Source: Luteococcus peritonei
GTDB taxonomy: Bacteria; Actinomycetota; Actinomycetes; Propionibacteriales; Propionibacteriaceae
Direction: 5' to 3'
Length of the DNA stretch: 64,000 nucleotides
Assembly: GCF_039526385.1 (NCBI RefSeq)
Contig: NZ_BAAAIX010000009.1
Location: forward strand, 1-64,000
A program made the position numbers and the translations under genes. Below the pieces are notes generated by a model. That model was not told the origin of the DNA. It made no database searches and saw only the letters and a list, made by a program, of their open reading frames with translations. Positions 42,592 through 49,129 of the stretch are shown here, piece after piece. Within the stretch, counting starts at the first letter, position 1, and every line of letters begins with the position of its first letter.

Positions 42592-43793
42592 GTGCTGAAG
42601 CACGTCCGAGCAGCCCTGGCCCTGGGGGCGGGCCTGTCCCTGCTGGCCGTCACCGGGTGCAATCCCGCCGGACCGGCTGCCGATCCGGCAGCGCCGAGCG
42701 CCAGCCAGGCGCAGGACTTCGCCGGCCCGGCCACCGGTGCGCTGCGCACCAGCGGCTTCAGCCCCTCCGACGAGGTGGGCAAGGCGCGTTCGGACCTGGC
42801 GCAGCAGAAGCTCGCCGACGTCACGGTCACCATGGACACCACCGACTTCGACACCCAGAAGTTCGCGGCCCAGGTGGCCTCCGGCTCCGCACCCGACCTG
42901 GTCCAGGTGGATCGGGAGATCATCGGAACGCTGGCCGACAAGGGACTCATCGTCCCGCTCGATGCCTGCTACACCCAGCACCAGGTGGAACCCGCCAGCG
43001 CTACTACCCGGCCGTCGTGCAGGACGTCACCTACGACCAGAAGGTCTACGGCATCCCGCAGTTCTTCCAGACCAGCCAGCTGCTGGCCAATTCCGAGGTG
43101 ATGCAGCGTGCCGCCGAGAACGTCCAGGCCCTCACCTGGCTGAAGCAGCTGGTGGACGCCCAGGGCGGCTATGCCAAGGTCAAGTCCTTCAAGGACACCA
43201 TGGACGTCTTCGGCGACCAGAACCAGTACGTGAAGGACCAGGTGGGCGTGCAGACCTGGGCCCAGTGGTACATCAACGTGCTGGCCAACACCTCCGACAA
43301 GGTCTCGGTCGAGGGAGTCCCGCTGCGCGACAAGGACGGCAAGGCCTTCGGCATGGCCGGCGGCAGCGCCTTCGCGGTCACCAAGGCGGCGAAGAATCCC
43401 ACCGCTGCCTGCGCCTGGGCCCTCGAGGTGACCTCGCCCGAGGCCTGGAAGGCCGCCGGCGACGCCCGGGCCCAGACCGTCGAGCAGAAGAAGGCCATCA
43501 ACACCGGCCTGTTCACCGGCTCGCCCGAGGCGGACCAAGAGGTGCGCACCAGCCACGTCAAGGCCAGCGGCAAGGCCGACTTCGACCAGCTCATCGAGAC
43601 CTCCTACCAGGCGCTGGGAAACCCCGTGCCGCTCGGGGCCTCCCCGGTGGGCCAGCAGGTGGACAGCGCGCTCGGCAACGCCGTGATCATCGCGCTGGGT
43701 GGCGAGAAGAGTCCGCAGGTCGCGCTGGAGGAGGCCCAGGCCACCGCCATGCGCGCCTGGCAGCAGTCCGTCCTCGGCAAGAAGCTGGGCTGA
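42592..43793 (+). pseudogene. Broken ABC sugar solute-binding lipoprotein gene
   Basis: A GTG start with GGAG upstream opens a lipoprotein (LSLLAVTGCNPAG, lipobox at the TGC) that reads as a CUT1-type solute-binding protein up to ACYTQHQVEP (about 42995). There the frame is lost; the continuing homology (RYYPAVVQDVTYDQKVYGIP onward) lies in another frame and runs to the stop at 43791-43793. One base is missing near 42993-43003. In the second frame, ANSEVMQRAA is followed directly by ENVQALTWLKQLVDA, whereas related proteins have roughly 50-70 more residues there, so a deletion also seems likely. The permease genes that follow are intact. Confidence 0.78.
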
Positions 43794-43812
43794 GTTGGCC
43801 ACCCGGCGGCCG

Positions 43813-44712
43813 ATGAGCCCGGCCCGGCGTCGCGAGGCGCTGGCCGGGCTGGCCTTCATCTCCCCGTGGATCATCGGCCTGCTGGTCTTCACGGTGATCT
43901 CCATGTCCTGGAGCCTCAAGCTGTCCTTCCAGCACTACGACCTGGCCTCCGGCGTCGGGACCCCGGCCGGGATGGACAACTACCGCTTGCTCTTCGAGGA
44001 CCCCAAGGTGGGCGTGGCCCTGCGCAACACCTTCGTCTACGCCCTGCTGGCCGTCCCGGTGGACCTGGCGCTCGCGCTGGGGCTGGCGTTGCTGCTGGCC
44101 GGCGTGCGACGCGGCAAGGGCCTGCTGCGCACCATCTGGTACCTGCCCAAGATGACCCCCAGCGTGGCCACCGCCGCCGTCTTCCTGCTGCTGCTCAACG
44201 GCAGCCATGGCGCCATCAACCGTGGTCTGGGGCTGCTCGGGATCCAGGGCCCGCAGTGGCTCTCCGACCCGGCCTGGGTCAAGCCCTCGATCGTGGTGAT
44301 GGGGCTGTGGGGCGTCGGCGGCTCGATGGTGATCCTGCTGGCCGCGCTGCAGGGCGTCCCGCGTGAGCTCTACGAGGCGGCCATGGTGGACGGCGCCTCC
44401 GGCTGGCACCGCTTCCTCCACGTCACGCTGCCGATGATCTCGCCCACCCTGTTCTTCCTGGTGATCACCAACACCATCGCCGCGCTGCAGGTCTTCGACC
44501 AGGCCTTCCTGCTCTTCTACCGCGACGGCGGATCCAGTGCGCCGGATGCGGCGCTGTTCTACGGCGTCTACCTGTACCAGCAGGCCTTCCAGCAGTTCGA
44601 CTTCGGCAGGGCCGCCGCCATGGCCTGGCTGCTCTTCGTGATCATCATGGCCATCACGGCGCTACAGATGAAGGTGGGCAACCGGACCGTCCACTACGGA
44701 GGTGGAGCATGA
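43813..44712 (+). CDS. ABC sugar transporter permease, MalF/UgpA-like
   Basis: A 299-residue inner-membrane protein with six predicted helices, beginning near AFISPWIIGLLVFTVISMSW. The binding-protein-dependent transport signature EAA motif is ELYEAAMVDGASGWHRFLHV (near 180-199), which contacts the ATPase. I use the ATG at 43813; a TTG at 43795 directly after the preceding stop is equally open. No ATPase gene is nearby, so a shared MsiK-type ATPase must be used. It overlaps the next permease by 4 bp. Confidence 0.88.
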   Translation: MSPARRREALAGLAFISPWIIGLLVFTVISMSWSLKLSFQHYDLASGVGTPAGMDNYRLLFEDPKVGVALRNTFVYALLAVPVDLALALGLALLLAGVRRGKGLLRTIWYLPKMTPSVATAAVFLLLLNGSHGAINRGLGLLGIQGPQWLSDPAWVKPSIVVMGLWGVGGSMVILLAALQGVPRELYEAAMVDGASGWHRFLHVTLPMISPTLFFLVITNTIAALQVFDQAFLLFYRDGGSSAPDAALFYGVYLYQQAFQQFDFGRAAAMAWLLFVIIMAITALQMKVGNRTVHYGGGA

Positions 44713-45548
44713 GGCGCTTGTGGCAGGTGCTGCGCTGGGCCGTCGTCGCGGCGGTCTCGGCAGCCTTCCTCTACCCCTTCTGCTGGCTGCTGGCGGCCTC
44801 CCTCAAGCCCCGCGGTGAGGTCTTCGACAACCGGCTGGTACCCCGCACCGTGCAGTGGAGCAACTATGCCCAGGTCTGGCGCGAGCTGCCGCTGCTGGAC
44901 TGGCTGGGCAACTCGATCCTGATCGCCGTGCTCTCGGCCACCCTGGTGACGTTGACCAGCTCGATGGTGGCCTTCGGCTTCGCCTGGTTCCGCTTCCCCG
45001 GCCGGGACCTGCTCTTCCGGGTGCTGCTGGCCACCATGATGCTGCCCGGCGCCGTCACCCTGATCCCCAACTACCTGATCTGGAAGCACCTGGGCTGGTT
45101 GGGCACCAATGTGCCGCTGTGGGGCGGCACCCTGTTCGGCTCGGCCTTCTACATCTTCCTGATGCGCCAGTTCTTCCTGTCGCTGCCGCGTGACCTGTTC
45201 GAGGCCGCCCGGATCGACGGCTGCTCGTCGTGGGGCCTGTTCCGGCGCATCGCGATGCCGCTGGTGCTGCCCAGCGCGATCATCGTCTTCGTCTTCGAGT
45301 TCCAGGCCTCCTGGAACAACTTCACCGGCCCGCTGATCTACCTCAACTTCGCCGACCCGCACCAGTACACGGTGCCGCTGGGCATCAGCTATGCCATGAC
45401 CCAGTACTCGCCCACGGCCGGCGGCCAGGGCGACTACCAGTACGTCATGGTGGCGGCGCTGCTGGTCACCCTGCCGGTGCTGGCGCTCTTCGCGGTGGGC
45501 CAGCGCTGGTTCATCGAGGGCATCGCCTCCGGCTCCGTGAAGGGCTGA
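44709..45548 (+). CDS. ABC sugar transporter permease, MalG/UgpE-like
   Basis: A 279-residue protein with six helices (AVVAAVSAAFLYPFCWLLAA at the N-terminus) and the EAA motif DLFEAARIDGCSSWGLFRRI in the cytoplasmic loop, typical of CUT1 importers such as those for maltose or other oligosaccharides. The start overlaps the preceding stop (ATGA). Both permeases are intact although their solute-binding partner is broken, so the transporter may be inactive or may use a binding protein encoded elsewhere. Confidence 0.88.
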   Translation: MRRLWQVLRWAVVAAVSAAFLYPFCWLLAASLKPRGEVFDNRLVPRTVQWSNYAQVWRELPLLDWLGNSILIAVLSATLVTLTSSMVAFGFAWFRFPGRDLLFRVLLATMMLPGAVTLIPNYLIWKHLGWLGTNVPLWGGTLFGSAFYIFLMRQFFLSLPRDLFEAARIDGCSSWGLFRRIAMPLVLPSAIIVFVFEFQASWNNFTGPLIYLNFADPHQYTVPLGISYAMTQYSPTAGGQGDYQYVMVAALLVTLPVLALFAVGQRWFIEGIASGSVKG

Positions 45549-45600
45549 GCGGGCCGACGGGTCTGCGGCAGGGACAGGTCAGCGCCCCGACGGCCTGACG

Positions 45601-45633
45601 GGCGATCCGGCGCGGGTGCGGCGCGAGTTCTGA
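45601..45633 (+). pseudogene. Eleven-codon remnant of a second acetyltransferase gene
   Basis: The codons read GDPARVRREF and stop, matching GNPARVLREL at the end of the acetyltransferase (42171-42203). The match continues a few bases past the stop on both sides, so it is a true duplicated end rather than chance. No upstream part is left: the stretch before it is the end of the permease gene. Confidence 0.65.
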
Positions 45634-45687
45634 GCCGGCCGGGCATCGGGCCGGCCGGGCGGCGCGGAGCACCGGGCTCGCAATGCT

Positions 45688-45719
45688 GGTGTGTATGGGG
45701 GTGTGGATACACACCTTTT
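45688..45719 (+). terminator. Terminator of the ABC permease operon
   Basis: GGTGTGTAT (45688-45696) pairs perfectly with ATACACACC (45707-45715) around the loop GGGGGTGTGG, followed by TTTT. It meets the textbook form of an intrinsic terminator and belongs to the stem-loop family at 42351 and 30722. Confidence 0.75.
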
Positions 45720-45773
45720 ACGACGGGGTGCTCTCCGGAGCCCAGAACGGTTGATCGCGGACTATCAGCTCTT

Positions 45774-45789
45774 CTAGCTCGTGCGCTAG
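45774..45789. promoter_or_regulatory. CTAG-N8-CTAG operator 3, without a downstream gene
   Basis: CTAG (45774-45777) and CTAG (45786-45789) lie 8 bases apart, followed by AGATCAAG, almost as at operator 1 (AGATCCCA). To the right there is no plus-strand gene; the next gene runs in the opposite direction and ends at 46057. It probably served a lost operon. Confidence 0.6.
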
Positions 45790-45864
45790 AGATCAAGACG
45801 GACCAATCAACATCGCGGGGTCACGCCGACCAAGGGCGTGGAAGCGCGTCGCCACTGGAGCCGC

Positions 45865-46056
45865 TCAGGGGCGACGGCGATGAGCCCACATCGTGCCACC
45901 CATCAGCAGCACGAAGAGCAGCACCGGGCCGCCGCGCACCAGCAGGTTCGGGCCGTCTTCGGGCTCTGGCTCCGAGCTGCGAGCCGGGCCGGTCGAGGAG
46001 CTTGGAGGAAGCACGGACGAGCCGCCGCAGCGGCCGGCATCCGAGGTCGGGGCGGG
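45865..46056 (-). pseudogene. Orphan membrane-anchor tail, possible gene remnant
   Basis: Directly after the nitronate monooxygenase stop codon, the same frame stays open for 64 codons up to a stop at 45865-45867. It holds a Ser/Pro-rich part with EPEPEDGPN, a hydrophobic helix (PVLLFVLLMGGTMWAH) and RRR at the end, the layout of a C-terminal membrane anchor. There is no start codon with a ribosome site and no LPxTG. It might be the end of a secreted protein whose body was lost, or a coincidence of GC-rich sequence. Confidence 0.35.
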
Positions 46057-47472
46057 TCAGCGCCCCATCAGGAAGTCGACGGCCTGGCGGGCGCTCCAGC
46101 CGCCGGGGTGCAGCTCCACCAGACGCTTCGCGCCCTCGAGGTCTTGGCCCAGGGTGATGCCCTTGGCCTCGACGTAGCCGTCCTTGCGCTCCTGGCCCAG
46201 GCCGATGTTGGCCATCAGGCAGTTGCACAGGCACTTGCGGCCCACGGTGTCCTCCAGCTTTCCGCCCTTCTTGAGGTAGGCGTCCACCGGCTCGGAGGGG
46301 CAGCGGTAGCCCACCGTCCCGTTCTCCCGCTTGTAGGGCTGGCGCAGGTAGGACAGGTCGCACAGCCGCGGCCGGGCCTGGTAGACCTCCGGCTCGCTGA
46401 GCGTGCCCGGGACCTGGGCGATCTTGAAGGGGAAGCCGGTGGGGGAGGCGCGCGGGTCGTTGCGCACGTCCAGCACCTCGCGCTCCAGCTCGTCGACCAT
46501 CTGGTCGCGGATGTCGTCGGTGAAGCCGGACTCCTTGGCCAGCGCGAAGACGGTGCCGCACTGCACGCCCACCGCGCCGGCCTCGCGGGCCTCGCGCACC
46601 TTCTCCGGCGTCGCCCAGGCGCCGGCCACCCAGAAGGGCGAGCCGACGGCGGCCATCTTGGCCAGGTCGGCCAGGTCGCGGTCGTGGTAGATCGGGTCAC
46701 CGGCCTCGTCGAGCTCCATCCGGCCGCGCGGCGGGGCGGAGTGGCCACCGGCCACCGGGCCCTCGACGACGAAGCCGAAGGGCTTGATCTTCTCGTCGCG
46801 GTTCAGGAAGTTGGCCAGCGAGTGCACCGAGATGATGGCCAGGAAGCGCGGCGTCTCCATCGGCTCCATGGCGAAGCCCAGCACCTCGGCCGGGTCCACG
46901 TGCGACCAGACCGGCTCGCCGCCGTCGACGTCGATGTGCACGCCGCCCTCGCGGCCGGCGGACAGGTCGCGCAGCAGCTGCGGGATCTCGCGCGGGATGC
47001 CCGCGCCCATCAGCACGTAGTCCACCCCGGCCAGCACCGCGCCCAGCGCCGCCGTCGGGGTGCCCATCTGGATCTTCTCCAGGAAGTTGATGCCCACCAG
47101 GCCGTCGTGGCCTTCCTTGGCCAGCCAGACCTCCACGAAGTTCGCCACCACGCACAGCTCGGCGGTGGCCTGGTTCGGCTGGATGGTCAGCGTCTGGTTG
47201 GGGCGGTAGGGGGCGCCCTGCCGGCCGCCCTCGCGGTAGTAGCGCTGCCAGATCCGCTCGGCCACCTCGGGCGCCGGGAAGTGGTCCATGGCGCGACGGC
47301 AGTGGCCGCCCGGGTCACCGTCCTGCAGCTTGCGGGCCAGCACGGCATCCAGCGCGGTGCCGGAGACGACGCCCAGCTCACCGGCCAGCGAGACCTCACG
47401 CGCCAGCTGCCAGGAGGAGACGGCCACGCCCATGCCGCCCTGGATCACGGTGGGAAGTGCTCGTTCGGTCAT
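46057..47472 (-). CDS. Nitronate monooxygenase family flavoenzyme
   Basis: A 471-residue FMN-dependent TIM-barrel enzyme. The N-terminus has TVIQGGMGVAVSSWQLAREV; the phosphate-binding and His regions appear as GFVVEGPVAGGHSAPPRG and AGAVGVQCGTVFALAKESGF; the C-terminal 100 residues carry Cys-rich KCLCNCLMANIGLGQ. It is longer than the classic 2-nitropropane dioxygenases (about 350), as in many actinobacterial relatives. GGAGGT lies 6 bases before the ATG at 47472, and a 20-bp palindrome lies 44 bp upstream. Confidence 0.85.
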   Translation of the reverse strand: MTERALPTVIQGGMGVAVSSWQLAREVSLAGELGVVSGTALDAVLARKLQDGDPGGHCRRAMDHFPAPEVAERIWQRYYREGGRQGAPYRPNQTLTIQPNQATAELCVVANFVEVWLAKEGHDGLVGINFLEKIQMGTPTAALGAVLAGVDYVLMGAGIPREIPQLLRDLSAGREGGVHIDVDGGEPVWSHVDPAEVLGFAMEPMETPRFLAIISVHSLANFLNRDEKIKPFGFVVEGPVAGGHSAPPRGRMELDEAGDPIYHDRDLADLAKMAAVGSPFWVAGAWATPEKVREAREAGAVGVQCGTVFALAKESGFTDDIRDQMVDELEREVLDVRNDPRASPTGFPFKIAQVPGTLSEPEVYQARPRLCDLSYLRQPYKRENGTVGYRCPSEPVDAYLKKGGKLEDTVGRKCLCNCLMANIGLGQERKDGYVEAKGITLGQDLEGAKRLVELHPGGWSARQAVDFLMGR

Positions 47473-47515
47473 CGGGGTACCTCCGGGAAGCGGCAGCCGC
47501 AACCTACGACTCCGT

Positions 47516-47535
47516 AACCTACGTTAACGTAGGTT
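47516..47535. promoter_or_regulatory. Perfect 20-bp palindrome between divergent genes
   Basis: AACCTACGTTAACGTAGGTT (47516-47535) is a perfect palindrome, and its half AACCTACG is repeated directly at 47501-47508. It lies 44 bp from the monooxygenase start and 133 bp from the DUF2079 start. A dimeric regulator of the TetR or MerR class would fit; none is encoded nearby. Confidence 0.7.
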
Positions 47536-47667
47536 TGTTGGGTCTGCCGGTACGAATTCCCCCAGCAGGGCTCGGATATCTTGGAGGAATCCACAGTCGA
47601 CGGTGCCCCGGACGGGCACCGGCCCCGGCCCCCTGCGGCCCTGCGAACCCCGTCGAAAGGACCGCCC

Positions 47668-49122
47668 GTGACGGCCCAGCCCAGCGCACGCCTGAGGGCC
47701 GTCGACCTCCGAGCCGGTCGTGCCTGGCTGCTGCCTGCCCTGGTCGGACTCGTGGTGGCCGCCCTCTTCGGCACAGTCAGCCTGGGCCTGCACGCCAACG
47801 GCCGCACCGGGATGGACCTGGCGATCTTCGACCAGGCGGTGCGCCACCTGAGCCGCTTCGAGCTGCCGGTCAGCTCCATGAAGTCGCCCGGCATGAACCT
47901 GTGGGGAGACCACTTCCACCCGCTGCTGGTGCTGGCCGCGCCCGCCTACTGGTTGTGGGACGACCCGGGCACCCTGCTGCTGGTGCAGGCCGCCTGCCTG
48001 GGACTGGGCGCGGCGCTGCTGGCGCACGAGGCCCGACGCCTGCTCGAGGGCCGAACCGGGATCGGCCGGGGAACGGCGCTGCTGGCCGGGCTGGCCGTCG
48101 GCTGCAGCTTCGCCGCCAACCCCGGCGTGCAGTACGCCGCCGTCTTCGACTTCCACGAGGTGGCGCTGGGTGTCCCGGTGCTGGCGATGGCCTGCCGCAG
48201 CCTGCTGCGCCGCCAGCCGCGCGCCTTCCTGGTCTGGAGCTGCCTGCTGCTGGCCGTCAAGGAGGACACCGGCCTGGTCGTGCTGGGCCTGGCGCTGTCC
48301 GCGGTCGTGATGGGCCTGCGCCGGATGGGCTCCCTAGTGGGCGTGCTGGCCGTGGCCTGGAGCGTGCTGGTGCTCAAGGTGGTGCTGCCGGCGCTCTCGC
48401 CCACCGGAGCCTGGCTCTATGCCACCGCGGTGCCGGGCATCGGTGGCCAGCTCCACAACGCCGCCTCCGCCTTCTTCGGCTCGGGCGGGCTGAGCCGGGT
48501 GCTGCTGGTGCTGCTCGGTTCGGGCCTCTTCCTGGCCCTGGGCTCACCGCTGGTGCTGGCGCTGCTGCCCACCCTGGGCAGCCGGGCGGTCACCGGCAAT
48601 CCCGCCTACGAGGTGCTCTTCAACCACTACAACCTGTTGCCCTGCGTGGTGCTCGGCTTCGCCATGGTGCACGGCCTGGCCCACCTGCGCCGTCGCCCGG
48701 GGCTGCTGCGGGCCGCCTGCTGGCTGCTGCTGGTGCTCGCCCTGGTCAATGTGTGGCTGGGCCCGGCCCGCTCGCAGTACGCCGACCGGATGCCCGAGCC
48801 ACGACGCCAGGCGCGCGCCCAGCTGCTGGCCCTGGTGCCCGTCGGGGCCTCGGTGGCGGCCGATCCCTACCTGACCCCGCACCTCACCCATGACCACCCG
48901 ATCACCCAGCAGGTGCGCCCGATCCGCACCGAGCAGGGGGTCCGCTTCCTCGACGACCTGGGCAGGCCCCTGGTGGCGCGCTACCGACTGCTGGACCGCC
49001 AGTCCCATGCCAATGGCGACGACCCGGTCTGGGTGGGCCAGGCGTTGGAGCAGTTCCGGGCCCAGAGCTGCCGGCCGCTGGCCGAGCGCGAGGGCTTCGT
49101 GCTGCTGGACTGCGGCGCCTGA
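47668..49122 (+). CDS. DUF2079 family polytopic membrane protein
   Basis: A 484-residue protein with about ten to twelve helices; the N-terminal part contains the conserved DLAIFDQAVRHLSRFELPVS and GDHFHPLLVLAAPAYWLW, typical of DUF2079, a family related to GT-C glycosyltransferases. The polar C-terminal part (about 385-484) ends in CRPLAEREGFVLLDCGA. The GTG at 47668 has AAAGGA 6 bases before it; the longer frame from 47581 lacks a ribosome site. Probably transfers a sugar from a lipid carrier outside the membrane; not proven. Confidence 0.8.
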   Translation: MTAQPSARLRAVDLRAGRAWLLPALVGLVVAALFGTVSLGLHANGRTGMDLAIFDQAVRHLSRFELPVSSMKSPGMNLWGDHFHPLLVLAAPAYWLWDDPGTLLLVQAACLGLGAALLAHEARRLLEGRTGIGRGTALLAGLAVGCSFAANPGVQYAAVFDFHEVALGVPVLAMACRSLLRRQPRAFLVWSCLLLAVKEDTGLVVLGLALSAVVMGLRRMGSLVGVLAVAWSVLVLKVVLPALSPTGAWLYATAVPGIGGQLHNAASAFFGSGGLSRVLLVLLGSGLFLALGSPLVLALLPTLGSRAVTGNPAYEVLFNHYNLLPCVVLGFAMVHGLAHLRRRPGLLRAACWLLLVLALVNVWLGPARSQYADRMPEPRRQARAQLLALVPVGASVAADPYLTPHLTHDHPITQQVRPIRTEQGVRFLDDLGRPLVARYRLLDRQSHANGDDPVWVGQALEQFRAQSCRPLAEREGFVLLDCGA

Positions 49123-49129
49123 GCCGCGC

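Noticed and set aside
45865..46056. LPxTG sortase substrate end
   Set aside because: The tail has a helix and RRR but no LPxTG or variant before the helix.
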